A DNA stretch of 64,000 nucleotides from Limnohabitans sp. 15K (GCF_002778285.1 NZ_NESM01000001.1:142529-206528); one strand, 5' to 3'. Numbered from the stretch's first letter, positions 18,199 to 31,300 are shown. Notes: a model not told the origin generated them from the sequence alone. Numbers and translations are program-made.

Positions 18199-19686
18199 TC
18201 ACACTCGCCGGCTGGCAGGCATCTTGAGGGATTTCTGTTCCGCCTGGATCAACAAATATTGCAACAGCAAGGCCACAGGTCTGCCCGTGGCCCCTTTGGC
18301 CGCGCCGCTGCGCCAAGCCGTGCCAGCGATGTCCAGGTGTGCCCAAGGGAAACGTGAAGCAAAGCGCTGCAAAAATTTGGCCGCAGTGACGGCACCCGCT
18401 TGACGACCCGCCACGTTGGCCACGTCGGCAAAACGGGACTTCAGACCTTCCGCATAGTCCTCGTCCAAAGGCATCCGCCAGCACGTATCACCAGAAGCTT
18501 CACCGGCCAATTGGATCGTCTGGGCCAGGGCATCGTCGTTCGAGAAAAGTCCGGAACGAACGCCACCCAAGGCAATCACGCAAGCGCCGGTCAAGGTGGC
18601 GATGTCAATCACGGCCTGGGGCTTGAAGCGTTCGGCATAGGTCAATGCATCACACAGCACCAAACGCCCTTCGGCATCGGTGTTCAAAATTTCAATGGTT
18701 TGACCACTCATGCTGGTGACCACATCGCCCGGTTTCACGGCCGCAGCATCGGGCATGTTTTCGGTTGCAGGAATCAAACCCACCACATTGAGGGCAGGCT
18801 TGAGCTCACCCAGTGCTTTGAAAACGCCCAAAACGCTGGCGGCGCCGCACATGTCGAACTTCATCTCGTCCATTTCGGGCGCTGGCTTCATGGAAATGCC
18901 ACCGGTATCAAACGTGATGCCCTTGCCCACCAGCACCACAGGTGCTTGAGATGAAGGTGCGCCGTTGTAGCGCATGACGATGAAGCGCAAGGGCTCTACA
19001 GAGCCACGCGCCACAGCCAGGAAAGCGCCCATGCCCAACTTGGTGACTTCTTTGGGGCCCATGACCTCGCATTTGAAAGAGCCGCCTTTGGCGATCGACT
19101 TGGCTGCATCGGCCAGCATGGATGGGGTGGCATGGTTGGCGGGTCGATTGGCCCACTCTTTGGCCACCTCAACACCCGACACAAGGGCCTGCGCGTAAAC
19201 CACCGCTCTGCGCTGCTCAGCGTTGACCGTTGGGGTACTGAAAGTGACCCACTTGAGCGCCCGAGGTTTGGGTTGGCTAAAAGTGTGCGTGTAGCTGTAG
19301 CTGGCATCGGCCAAAGCCGTGGCCGCCACCTGAAGAATTTTGGCCGACACGTCAAATGCTGCATGCACCCCCAATCGTTTGATTTTGACGGACTTCAAAG
19401 CCACCCAAGCCGCGTTCACCGCGGTGCGAACTTGGGCCGGCATGCCATCGGCCACAGAGACGATCACCAAGTGTCTGGTTTTCACGCCAGCTTGTGCATA
19501 CAGAGACAGCAAAGCACCCGGCTTGTGGTCAAAGTCACCGTGCAGGGTGGCCGACTTGACCAGGGCCGCAATGGGTTCTTTGCTCTGAGTCAGCTCGGCG
19601 TCTTGGGCAGGCCACAAGACGACCAGAGCATCCAGATCGTCACGAATCACCGTGGTCAGAGCGCGCTTTTGGATTTCGAGGTTCAT
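18199..19686 (-). CDS. pepA: Leucyl aminopeptidase (M17 family)
   Basis: A 495-aa cytosolic dizinc aminopeptidase that removes N-terminal residues from peptides. The active-site signature NTDAEGRLVL is present. The metal ligand and catalytic lysine lie in VGKGITFDTGGISMKP (Lys255), with DMCGAASV following. The N-terminal domain is the usual variable regulatory half. The ATG has AAGGAA upstream and lies 23 bases from the divergent lptF start, an arrangement seen widely in proteobacteria. Confidence 0.96.
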   Translation of the reverse strand: MNLEIQKRALTTVIRDDLDALVVLWPAQDAELTQSKEPIAALVKSATLHGDFDHKPGALLSLYAQAGVKTRHLVIVSVADGMPAQVRTAVNAAWVALKSVKIKRLGVHAAFDVSAKILQVAATALADASYSYTHTFSQPKPRALKWVTFSTPTVNAEQRRAVVYAQALVSGVEVAKEWANRPANHATPSMLADAAKSIAKGGSFKCEVMGPKEVTKLGMGAFLAVARGSVEPLRFIVMRYNGAPSSQAPVVLVGKGITFDTGGISMKPAPEMDEMKFDMCGAASVLGVFKALGELKPALNVVGLIPATENMPDAAAVKPGDVVTSMSGQTIEILNTDAEGRLVLCDALTYAERFKPQAVIDIATLTGACVIALGGVRSGLFSNDDALAQTIQLAGEASGDTCWRMPLDEDYAEGLKSRFADVANVAGRQAGAVTAAKFLQRFASRFPWAHLDIAGTAWRSGAAKGATGRPVALLLQYLLIQAEQKSLKMPASRRV

Positions 19687-19709
19687 AATTCAGTTTTTCC
19701 TTGGTATCC

Positions 19710-20819
19710 ATGTTATTCCATTCTTCATTACGCAAAGATCTGGGCCGCAATTTTTGGTCAAGCTTGGTGGTTTTGATCTCGATTTTGATCACGATCACCT
19801 TGATTCGGACTTTGGGCCAAGCCAGCAAAGGCAGGGTCAACCCCTCTGAGGTTTTGCAGGTCATGGGTTTCAGCGTGATGAGTCAAATGACGACCATCAT
19901 GGCTTTGTGCCTGTTCATTGCGGTGGTGGCCACACTTTCGCGCATGTACAGCGACAGCGAAATGGTGATTTGGTTCTCCAGCGGCCAAGGTTTGGGGCAC
20001 TTTGTGCGGCCCTTGTTTGGCTTTGCATGGCCTTTCTTGCTGGTCGTTTTTTTTCTGGCCTTGTTTGCCTGGCCTTGGAGCAACCAGCAAATTCATGAAC
20101 TGACCCAGCGTTTCGAGCAAAGGAATGACTTTGAACGCATTGCACCGGGTCAATTCCAGGAGTCTGCGGGTGGCCAACGTGTGTTTTTCATTGACAAAGA
20201 CAGCCCCGACAACCAGGTGGGCAAACACGTTTTTATCTCGACCCTCGAAGGTTCGATGGAAAGTGTGACCACGGCGCAAACAGGCCGCATCAACCTGCTG
20301 GGCAATGACCGATTTTTGATCCTCGACAAAGGTCAGCAATGGTTGACCAACCGTGACACTGGCGAAATGCGGTTGACGCAATTCGAGCATTACGAATTGC
20401 TGATCGATGACGATGTCCAACGGTCTTTGGCCGATTTGACAACCCGCCACGCCTCCACATGGAAGTTGCTCCAGCTGCCCTCCAAGGAAAACTTGGGCGA
20501 GTTTTCATGGCGCTTAGGTCAAGGCTTGGCCTGCTTCAATTTGATCTTGATGGCATTGGCCGTGTCGGCTGTTAACCCACGGGCGGGTCGAAGCTACCAC
20601 TTGGCGATGGCACTTTTTGTATTTGTCGCTTATTTCAACCTGTTGAACGTGGGGCAGAGCTGGATCAGCTCGGGACGTGTCGCGTTTGCACCCTTCATGC
20701 TGGCTCTGCATGGCGGATTCTTTATGTTGGCATGTGCATGGCTTGCGGTTCGGCATTTCAATGGCTCTTTGCAAATGCTGCGCTTGTTCACATTTTCTAA
20801 CCGGGTGCGCACACCATGA
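19710..20819 (+). CDS. lptF: LPS export permease LptF
   Basis: A 369-aa inner-membrane subunit of the LptB2FGC machine that extracts lipopolysaccharide from the membrane. The start MLFHSSLRKDLGRNFW was chosen over a TTG nine bases upstream. There are membrane helices near residues 17-35, 55-75, 95-120, then a periplasmic beta-jellyroll (about 130-260), then three more helices at the C-terminus. Its stop overlaps lptG by four bases. No clear ribosome binding site precedes the ATG. Confidence 0.94.
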   Translation: MLFHSSLRKDLGRNFWSSLVVLISILITITLIRTLGQASKGRVNPSEVLQVMGFSVMSQMTTIMALCLFIAVVATLSRMYSDSEMVIWFSSGQGLGHFVRPLFGFAWPFLLVVFFLALFAWPWSNQQIHELTQRFEQRNDFERIAPGQFQESAGGQRVFFIDKDSPDNQVGKHVFISTLEGSMESVTTAQTGRINLLGNDRFLILDKGQQWLTNRDTGEMRLTQFEHYELLIDDDVQRSLADLTTRHASTWKLLQLPSKENLGEFSWRLGQGLACFNLILMALAVSAVNPRAGRSYHLAMALFVFVAYFNLLNVGQSWISSGRVAFAPFMLALHGGFFMLACAWLAVRHFNGSLQMLRLFTFSNRVRTP

Positions 20820-21922
20820 AAACGGTGCGCAAACTCTTACACGGCGAAATCATCCGGGGTGTTGCTTTTGTGACGCTCGCTTTCTTGGCCTTGTTCCTTT
20901 TCTTTGACATTGTCGAAGAGTTGCAACATCTGTCACGGTTGGCCAGTCAGGGCTATTCGCTTCAGCACGCTTTGTTGTATGCCCTGCTCAAAACCCCGGC
21001 CCACATTTATGAGTTGCTACCGATTTCGGTGTTGATTGGCGGCATTTTCATCATGGCCAGGTTGGCGCAAAGTTCAGAATTCACCATCTTGCGAACGGGC
21101 GGGTTGGAGCCTCTGACGGCATTGGGGACGCTGCTTCAATTGGGCATGGTCTTTGTGGCTTTGACTTTTTGGGTGGGCGACTATGCCGCGCCTTGGGCCG
21201 ACCGACAAGGTTTGCAACTGAAAGCGAAATTCCAAGGCCAGTTAACGGTCGGCCAGACGGGCGCTTGGTTGAAAGAAACACAAGATAAACGCCACTTTGC
21301 CGTCAACGTCCGCAGTTTTGATGGCATCAGTCAGATGCAAAACATCCGAATTCACGAGTTCAATGAGTCGGGGCAATTGTTGGCCATCACCACGGCGCCC
21401 GAGGCAGAGTTGACACAAGGCAAGTGGCAGCTACGGCAAGCAGAGGAAAAATCGATCCAAATAGCAGGCCCCACGCAGGCCATGCGCTACCAAGCTGTGC
21501 AACATGCCACCCTCGATTGGTCCACAGACATCAGTGCCGACATGGTGGCTGCCGCGGTGCTCAGTCCTGACCGCATGCGAACCTGGGAGCTGTTGAAATA
21601 CATCCGCCATTTGTCCGCCAACAACCAAAACGTGCAGCGCTACGAAATCGAATTTTGGCGCAAAGTGTTTTACCCCCTGAGCTGCTTGGTGATGTTGGTC
21701 ATGGCTTTGCCTTTTGCTTATTTGCACTTTCGCTCAGGACAAATTGCCGGCTACGTCTTTGGCGGCGTGTTGGCGGGCATCAGTTTTTCGCTCTTGAACA
21801 ACTTGTTTGGGCATGCCGGCAATTTACAAAACTGGCAACCCTGGTTGACCGCAGCAGCCCCGTCTTTGATCTACAGCGCGATTTCTTTATTGGGTTTTTG
21901 GTGGATGGTGTTACGACGATGA
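20816..21922 (+). CDS. lptG: LPS export permease LptG
   Basis: A 368-aa partner of LptF with the same plan: N-terminal helix with GEIIRGVAFVTLAFLALFLFF, two more helices, a periplasmic jellyroll, and three C-terminal helices. The segment PAHIYELLPISVLIGGIF is a strong LptG mark, and EFWRKVFYPLSCLVMLVMALPF is typical of the second half. It overlaps lptF and the following cbiX-like gene by four bases each, so all three are probably one translational unit. Confidence 0.95.
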   Translation: MKTVRKLLHGEIIRGVAFVTLAFLALFLFFDIVEELQHLSRLASQGYSLQHALLYALLKTPAHIYELLPISVLIGGIFIMARLAQSSEFTILRTGGLEPLTALGTLLQLGMVFVALTFWVGDYAAPWADRQGLQLKAKFQGQLTVGQTGAWLKETQDKRHFAVNVRSFDGISQMQNIRIHEFNESGQLLAITTAPEAELTQGKWQLRQAEEKSIQIAGPTQAMRYQAVQHATLDWSTDISADMVAAAVLSPDRMRTWELLKYIRHLSANNQNVQRYEIEFWRKVFYPLSCLVMLVMALPFAYLHFRSGQIAGYVFGGVLAGISFSLLNNLFGHAGNLQNWQPWLTAAAPSLIYSAISLLGFWWMVLRR

Positions 21923-22311
21923 CAACTGGTTTGAACCCCGAGACGGGCGTGATTTTGTTCGCACATGGCTCACGCGATCCGCTTTGGCGATTGCCCATTG
22001 ACGCCGTGGCCCAAGAAATGACCAGGCAATGGCCCGGCTTATCCGTAGCCTGTGCTTTTTTAGAACTGACCACGCCCGACCTGCCCACCACGGTGAAGAC
22101 GCTGATGATGCAAGGCAAGACCCATTTGCGCATCGTGCCCATGTTTTTGGGTGTTGGGCGGCATGCTCGCGAAGATTTGCCCCAATTGGTGAACGACTTG
22201 GTCAAAGCCTATCCCCAGGTGCAATTTGAGCTGGTGCCCTCCATCGGCGAACACACGGCCATGACCCAGCTCATGGCCCAAATTGCCGCCAATGCCGTGA
22301 CCTCTGCATAG
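21919..22311 (+). CDS. cbiX: Single-domain sirohydrochlorin chelatase (CbiX-short type)
   Basis: A 130-aa protein of the class II chelatase family that inserts a divalent metal into sirohydrochlorin (iron for siroheme, or cobalt). The N-terminal ILFAHGSRDPLW carries His16, and the second conserved site is GVGRHAREDLPQL. It is the short form that works as a dimer, about half the size of CobN/CbiK-type double-domain proteins. It overlaps lptG by four bases and is followed by cysB; siroheme is needed by sulfite reductase, so a sulfur role is likely. Metal specificity is not readable. Confidence 0.85.
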   Translation: MTTGLNPETGVILFAHGSRDPLWRLPIDAVAQEMTRQWPGLSVACAFLELTTPDLPTTVKTLMMQGKTHLRIVPMFLGVGRHAREDLPQLVNDLVKAYPQVQFELVPSIGEHTAMTQLMAQIAANAVTSA

Positions 22312-22355
22312 ACCACTTAAAGCATAATGACGCAAGTCAATATGGCATTTAATGT

Positions 22356-23297
22356 ATGAACCTGCACCAGTTTCGTTTTGTCCAAGAGGCTGCCCGCCGC
22401 AACCTGAACCTCACAGAAACGGCCAAAGCGCTGCACACGTCACAACCGGGCGTATCCAAAGCCATCATTGAGCTGGAAGAAGAACTGGGCATCGAAATTT
22501 TTGCGCGCCACGGGAAACGCCTGAAACGCATCACCGAGCCAGGCCAGCATGTGCTGCAAAGCATTGAGCTGATCCTGCGAGAAGTGGGCAATCTGCGCAA
22601 AATCGGCGAGCAATACAGCGCACAAGACAACGGCACTTTGTCGATTGCCACCACACACACCCAAGCGCGTTATGTGCTGCCCCTACCGGTGGCCAAACTG
22701 CGCGAAAAATACCCCAAGGTGAACATCAGCCTGCACCAGGGCGCACCCGACCAAGTGGCCAAGATGCTGCTCGACGACACCGCCGAAATCGGCATCGCCA
22801 CCGAATCACTGTCGGCCTACGAAGAGCTGGTCACCCTGCCCTGTTATGAGTGGCAACATGTGTTGGTGCTGCCACTTGATCACCCCTTGGCCAAAATGGC
22901 GCACCTGTCGCTCGAGGACATCGCCCAAGAGCCGATCATCACTTACCACCCCTCCTTCACAGGTCGGGGTCGCATCGATCAGGCTTTTGCCGCCAAAAAA
23001 CTGCACCCACGCATTGCGCTGGAAGCCATCGACTCGGACGTCATCAAAACCTATGTCCGCTTGGGATTGGGCATCGGCATCGTGGCCGAGATGGCCGTCA
23101 AGGACGACCCCGTCAAGGACCTCGCGATTCGCCCTTTGGGTCACTTGCTGGGCAACAATGTGGCGCGCGTCGCCTTCAAACGGGGTGCCTATTTGCGACA
23201 GTTTGTTTATCAATTCGCCGAATTGCTGAGTGACCGACTGACCACCCCACTGATCACCAAGGCCATGACAGGCCATGTCAACGATTACGAACTTTGA
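22356..23297 (+). CDS. cysB: LysR-type regulator of sulfur assimilation, CysB family
   Basis: A 313-aa LysR-family regulator. The N-terminal winged helix MNLHQFRFVQEAARRNLNLTE... with SQPGVSKAIIELEEELG is typical of CysB/Cbl rather than other LysR proteins. The effector domain contains the conserved TTHTQARYVLP motif that in CysB binds acetylserine or sulfate. CysB normally activates sulfate uptake and reduction genes. It sits 44 bases after a chelatase gene that could supply siroheme for sulfite reductase. Cbl is an alternative name for close paralogs. Confidence 0.92.
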   Translation: MNLHQFRFVQEAARRNLNLTETAKALHTSQPGVSKAIIELEEELGIEIFARHGKRLKRITEPGQHVLQSIELILREVGNLRKIGEQYSAQDNGTLSIATTHTQARYVLPLPVAKLREKYPKVNISLHQGAPDQVAKMLLDDTAEIGIATESLSAYEELVTLPCYEWQHVLVLPLDHPLAKMAHLSLEDIAQEPIITYHPSFTGRGRIDQAFAAKKLHPRIALEAIDSDVIKTYVRLGLGIGIVAEMAVKDDPVKDLAIRPLGHLLGNNVARVAFKRGAYLRQFVYQFAELLSDRLTTPLITKAMTGHVNDYEL

Positions 23298-23362
23298 GCG
23301 TAAACCCCTCACACTTTGCTCTGTTTTTGCCCTGTCTTTGATTTCACTTCTCTTTACACGCC

Positions 23363-24532
23363 ATGAACGCTCGCACGCCCCACCTCGTCTCCAAAGCGCC
23401 CCAAATGGGCACCACGATTTTCACCGTCATGTCGGCCTTGGCTACCGAAAAAAATGCGGTCAACTTGGGCCAAGGTTTCCCCGACTTTCCTTGTGACACT
23501 CAACTGCTTGATTTGGTCAACGACGCCATGCGCGAAGGCCTGAACCAATACCCGCCCATGACCGGTGTGGCGCCGCTGCGCGAAGTGGTGTCTCGCAAAA
23601 TTGAAACCCTGTACGGCCGCCACTATGACCCGGTGAGCGAGATCACCGTCACCGCAGGCGCCACCCAAGCGATTTTGACCATCGTGCTGGCCATCGTGCA
23701 CCCTGGGGACGAAGTCATCGTGCTCGAACCCTGCTACGACAGCTATGTGCCCAACATCGAGTTGGCGGGCGGCATTGTGGTGCGTGTGCCCCTCACACCA
23801 GGTGCCTTCCGCCCTGACTTCGACAAAATTCGCGCAGCCATCAGCCCCAAAACCCGTGCCATCTTGATCAACTCACCGCACAACCCCAGCGGCATGATTT
23901 GGTCCCAACAAGACATGTTGACCTTGCAAGAGATTTTGGCTCCGACCAACATCGTGCTCATCAGCGACGAGGTTTACGAGCACATGGTCTACGCGCCTAA
24001 CCAGCACTGGAGTGCCGCCCACTTTGACGGACTGGCCGCACGCGCCTTCGTTGTCTCGAGTTTTGGCAAAAGCTTTCATGTGACGGGCTGGAAAATTGGC
24101 ACCGTGGCCGCACCTGCCGCCTACACCTCCGAGTTCCGCAAAGTGCACCAATTCAACGTGTTCACCGTGAACACCCCTATGCAGCATGCCCTGGCGCGCT
24201 TCATGGCGAACCCGGCGCCGTATTTGGAACTGCCCGCGTTTTACCAACGCAAGCGGGATCTGTTTCGCCAAGGTCTGGCGCAAACCCATTTCAAGCTCTT
24301 GCCTGGCGAGGGCACTTACTTTCAGTGTGTCGATATTTCGGGGCTGCAAGTGCCCGAGAAAAACCTGAGCGATGCCGACTTTTGCAAATGGCTCACCACC
24401 GACATCGGTGTCGCGGCGATCCCGCTTTCTGCCTTTTACGGCAATGGCTTTGACCAGAAAGTCATCCGGTTCTGCTTCGCCAAAAAGGACGAAACGTTGA
24501 ACATGGCGCTGCAGAAACTGGCCAAGCTGTGA
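23363..24532 (+). CDS. PLP-dependent aminotransferase, methionine aminotransferase-like (YbdL type)
   Basis: A 389-aa class I/II aminotransferase. Visible marks are VNLGQGFPDFPCD at the N-terminus, the ITVTAGATQAI cofactor loop, INSPHNPSG, and the Schiff-base lysine Lys236 in SSFGKSFHVTGWKIG. The C-terminal RFCFAKKDETL fits. The overall pattern, including QYPPMTG, is that of YbdL/KAT-like enzymes that use methionine or other large amino acids. Its position after cysB hints at sulfur amino acid metabolism, but this is inference. The usual distance to the next gene is filled by a palindromic element. Confidence 0.85.
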   Translation: MNARTPHLVSKAPQMGTTIFTVMSALATEKNAVNLGQGFPDFPCDTQLLDLVNDAMREGLNQYPPMTGVAPLREVVSRKIETLYGRHYDPVSEITVTAGATQAILTIVLAIVHPGDEVIVLEPCYDSYVPNIELAGGIVVRVPLTPGAFRPDFDKIRAAISPKTRAILINSPHNPSGMIWSQQDMLTLQEILAPTNIVLISDEVYEHMVYAPNQHWSAAHFDGLAARAFVVSSFGKSFHVTGWKIGTVAAPAAYTSEFRKVHQFNVFTVNTPMQHALARFMANPAPYLELPAFYQRKRDLFRQGLAQTHFKLLPGEGTYFQCVDISGLQVPEKNLSDADFCKWLTTDIGVAAIPLSAFYGNGFDQKVIRFCFAKKDETLNMALQKLAKL

Positions 24533-24553
24533 CTTTTGGGGTGCTGTGAGTTT

Positions 24554-24586
24554 GTGGGAGCCGCGCCCTCGCGGCGATGGACTCCC
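24554..24586. repeat. REP-like palindromic element between convergent genes
   Basis: The unit starts GTGGGAG, then CCGCG-CCCT-CGCGG forms an inner hairpin, and GGGAG (24556-24560) pairs with CTCCC (24582-24586) outside it. The head GTGGGAGC and GCGATGG tail resemble REP units described in Pseudomonas. Only one copy is seen in this window. It lies between the convergent aminotransferase and def genes and may also help termination. Confidence 0.6.
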
Positions 24587-24612
24587 GTCCAACACCTATG
24601 GCCAGAGCGACC

Positions 24613-27308
<2,696 letters not shown>

Positions 27309-28358
27309 TCAAGAAAACAAACGGCGGGCCTGGGCCGTGCCGGCCGACAACTCGCGTGCAGACAGTGCGTCGTACAGCTGCTGCAGGTCTGTGGCAATTT
27401 GGTCCAAGACCTCGTCGCCCAAAATTTGGCCATTGCCGTCGGTTACCACCCCATCCATGTGCTCGGCCAGCAAACGTGCCGTCTCACGCAAACGCTCAAA
27501 AGGCTGATCTTCGCGGTCAATTTGCGGCACATCTAAGCTGAGCGAAAACTCGCGGATGGCGGACAAGGCCGGGTCGTCGGCCATGGCCGCTTGCGTGTCG
27601 AAGGTCAAGGACAAAATGGGCGGTAAGCCCACCACGGCAGCAGGGATCACCATGCGGCCGGGGATGACGCCCGCCACAAAGCCCAAACGCGCCGCATGTT
27701 GCTGGATGTAGCCAGGGCTCCAAGCCGAAGCACGGGCGCACACCGTGAAGCTGAGCTGTGCATCGTGCGCGCTGGCAAATTGGTCCAATTCCTTGGCACG
27801 AGCCACCTCTTCGAGCATGTCGCTGAAATTGGCACTGCCACCCACCGCGTCCGTAAACGCTTGGGTTTTGACCACAAATTCAGAAAATTCGATGTTGTTC
27901 AGTGCGCCCACCCGGTTGGCCAGTTGCACACCTGCCTGAAAAGCGGAATAGCGCCGGCCAGCGGCCAAGGCTTCCCACTCCCCGCTTTCGTCGCTGCAGC
28001 CTTCCACATGGAAGGGTTTGGTGCCCACTCGGCGCGTCGAGGGCAAAGAAGCCAGCGCGGCATCACCCGAAACAGGGTGGTCCACCTCGATGGTGGCGAT
28101 CACATCGATCAAAGCGTCCAACTGGGGCTTGCGCTCGGGTTGCGGAAGCGTTGCGAAATCGTCGGTCAACACCGGTTCGGTCTGCTCCATCGGGTCTTGC
28201 AAGTTGCCCGCAGGTTCACCCAAAGGTTCAATTTGTGGCTCGGCTTGCTTCGGCGCGTTTTTGCGCGATGTCCAGTAATTGAACAGCACCACAGCACCCA
28301 GGGTGAGTGCGCCGATGGCGGCCAAACTCAACTGCAAAGAACTCATTGATTCCAACAT
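27309..28358 (-). CDS. zipA: Cell division protein ZipA-like
   Basis: A 349-aa protein with one N-terminal membrane helix (about residues 8-25, LSLAAIGALTLGAVVLFNYW), a variable acidic/proline-rich linker, and a C-terminal FtsZ-binding domain from about 200 (with LSFTVCARASAWSPGYIQQHAARLG-type strands). ZipA tethers FtsZ to the membrane. The start at 28358 is preceded by GAGG; an ATG four codons further in is an alternative. The linker is shorter and the fold more divergent than in E. coli. Its place between smc and ligA is the order I know for betaproteobacteria. Confidence 0.85.
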   Translation of the reverse strand: MLESMSSLQLSLAAIGALTLGAVVLFNYWTSRKNAPKQAEPQIEPLGEPAGNLQDPMEQTEPVLTDDFATLPQPERKPQLDALIDVIATIEVDHPVSGDAALASLPSTRRVGTKPFHVEGCSDESGEWEALAAGRRYSAFQAGVQLANRVGALNNIEFSEFVVKTQAFTDAVGGSANFSDMLEEVARAKELDQFASAHDAQLSFTVCARASAWSPGYIQQHAARLGFVAGVIPGRMVIPAAVVGLPPILSLTFDTQAAMADDPALSAIREFSLSLDVPQIDREDQPFERLRETARLLAEHMDGVVTDGNGQILGDEVLDQIATDLQQLYDALSARELSAGTAQARRLFS

Positions 28359-28365
28359 AAGGACC

Positions 28366-31300
28366 TCAGGCCACGTCGGCCATAGAAACAGCAGACTCCA
28401 TGTCCACCGCCACAATGCGTGAAACGCCCTGCTCCTGCATGGTCACGCCGATCAACTGCTCGGCCATTTCCATGGCGATCTTGTTGTGGCTGATGAACAG
28501 GAACTGGGTTTCTTTGCCCATACCGGCCACCAGCTTGGCATAACGTTCGGTGTTGGCGTCGTCCAGCGGCGCGTCCACCTCGTCCAGCAAGCAAAACGGG
28601 GCCGGGTTGAGCTGAAAAATCGCGAAAACCAGCGCGATCGCCGTCAGGGCTTTTTCGCCACCGGACAGCAAATGGATCGTCTGGTTCTTCTTGCCTGGAG
28701 GCTGCGCCAGCACCTGCACGCCCGCGTCTAAAATCTCGTCGCCCGTCATGACCAAACGGGCATTACCGCCCCCAAACAACTCAGGGAACATGCGGCTGAA
28801 GTGCTCGTTGACGATCTTGAAGGTGCCGCCCAGCAGCTCGCGGGTTTCGGCATCGATCTTGCGGATCGCGTCTTCGAGCGTGTTCATCGCATCGGTCAGG
28901 TCAGCGCACTGGGCATCCAGGAAAGTCTTGCGCTCACGCGATGTGGTCAGCTCTTCCAGAGCGGCCAGGTTGACCGGGCCCAAAGCGGTGATTTCGCGGT
29001 GGATGCGGTCGATCTCGCCTTGCAGGCCCGTCACGCGCACCTGACCCGCCTCAATCGAGGCGGCCACGGCCTCCAGATCGGCTTGGGCATCGGCCAGCAG
29101 CTGGGTGTACTGCTCCAGGCCCAGACGGGCGGCTTGCTCTTTGAGCTGCAAATCGGTGATGCGCTGGCGCAATGGATCGAGTTCACGCTCGAAGCTCACA
29201 CGGCGCTCATCGCTGGCGCGCAATTTGGCCGTCAGGTCGTCGTAGGCACTGCGGCAAGCACCCAAGGCTTGCTCGCGCTCGAGTTTGAGGGCCAGCACGT
29301 TTTGCAAACCCGCTTGGGCCGCGGCATCGGTCAGGCGACTGAGTTCGTCACGCGCACGCTGGGTTTCGGCCTCGATGCTGGCCACTTGTTGCTGCGCCGT
29401 CTCGATGGTGCGGTTGAGTTCGGCGCGGCGGGCGTCCAGGCTGCGCTGCGAGAACTGGGCTTCCTGGGCGCGGCGCTCCAAGCTGCGCTGCTGCTCGCGG
29501 CATTCGGCCAGCTTGCGCTCGGCCTCGATCACGCGCTCGTCCAACTGGGCGTGGCGCTCTTGCGTATCGGCCAGCTGCATGTCCAGCTCTTCAAAGCGTG
29601 CTTCGGCCGTCACGCGGCGTTCTTGCAACTCGTCCAGCAAAGCTTCGACTTCGGCCAGGTCGTTGTTGATCTGCTCGCTGCGAGCTCGGGTTTGCGCCAC
29701 CAGCTGTGACAGGCGAAGGGTTTCGACCTGGAGCTCGTGCGTGCGCGACTGGCTGTCGCTGGCTTCGCGGCGCACGCTGATCAGGCGCTGCGAGGCGTCG
29801 GCATAGGCCGCTTCGGCGCGCACCAGGGCGCTGCGGCTTTCTTCAGCAATCAGGGTTTGGGCGCGCTGTTGCTTGTCGAGGTTGTCGATCTCTTGAGCGC
29901 GGCCAAGCATTCCGGCTTGTTCGGAGTCTTGGGCATAGAACACCACACTGTTCAAATCGACCGCATGGCCGGCCTGCACAAACAGGGTTTCACCCGCTTG
30001 CAACTGGCTGCGCCAGGCCAACGCGTCTTCGATGTTGGGCGCGGTGTAGCAGCCCTGCAGCCAATCGGTCAACAGCGCCGAAAGACCCGCATCGTGCACG
30101 CGCAGCAGATCTGCCAGGGGCTTGCAGCCTGCGGGCATGCCACTGCGCGGCAAGGCCTTGGAGGCCAAAGGCGGGCTGAAAAAAGACAATTTGGCAGGCG
30201 GCGCGTCGGAGGCAAAAGCACGCACCATGTCCAAGCGCGAGACTTCCAGGGCTGACAAGCGCTCGCGCAGGGCCGATTCCAGAGCGTTTTCCCAGCCCGG
30301 CTCGATCTGGATGCGGCTCCACAGACCTTCCAGTCCGTCCATGCCGTGTTTGGCCAACCAAGGCTTGAGTTTGCCGTCGGTGCGCACTTTTTCTTGCAAA
30401 GCCTTGAGCGCCTCGATGCGGGCGCTCAAATCGGCCAGTTTCGAAGACTCTTGGTTGACGGCCGTTTGGCGCGTACGGCGGTCCTCGTCCAGCGCGGGGA
30501 CTTGGCTTTGCAGGTCTTGCAAGCGCGCTTCGGACTCGGCCGATAAGGCTTCGGCCTCGGCCAGCTGTTCTTGCAGATGGGTCAGACGCGCCTCGTCGGG
30601 CGCGGCCAAAGCGTTGCGGTCGGAGAGCAAGCGTTCGCGGCGGGTGTCCAGTTGGCGAGATTGTTCTTCGACGTTGCGCTGGTCAGCGGCCAGCACGCCA
30701 ATTTGCTGCTGCACCTGAACCACGCTGCCGCGTTGGGCGGTGGCGTCGGTTTGGGCTTTGCGCAGGGCTTCTTCCAGGTCGGGCAAAGCCATGGCTTGGT
30801 CTTCGACTTGCGCGGCCAGCGTCATGCTCTGGTCTTCGGCCATGGCCGCCTGCTCGGACAGGGTTTCCAGCTCGGCATGTGCGTCTTCGCTGCGGGTACC
30901 CCACTGGGCGGTTTGCTCGATCAGTTGCTGCAAACGTTGCTCGGCGCGTTGGCGGCCTTCGACCACAAAGCGGATTTCGGCTTCCAAGCGGCCCACTTCA
31001 GCGCTGGCTTCGTACAAAGCGCCTTGTGCTTGGTTGACCTGGTCGCCCGCCGCGTAATGCGCCTGGCGAATGGTCTCCAAGTCAGCTTCAACATGGCGCA
31101 AATCGGCCATGCGCGATTCCAGTGCATTGACCGCTTGGTCCACGTCCGACTTCATGCGGCCTTGGTCGGCCTCGGCGTCTCGGCGCTTCAAAAACCACAG
31201 CTGGTGCTGTTTCAGCGTACTGTCGGCCTGCAAGTTGTTGTAGCGCTGGGCCACTTCGGCCTGCTTCTCCAACTTTTCCAGATTGGCGTTCAGCTCGCGC

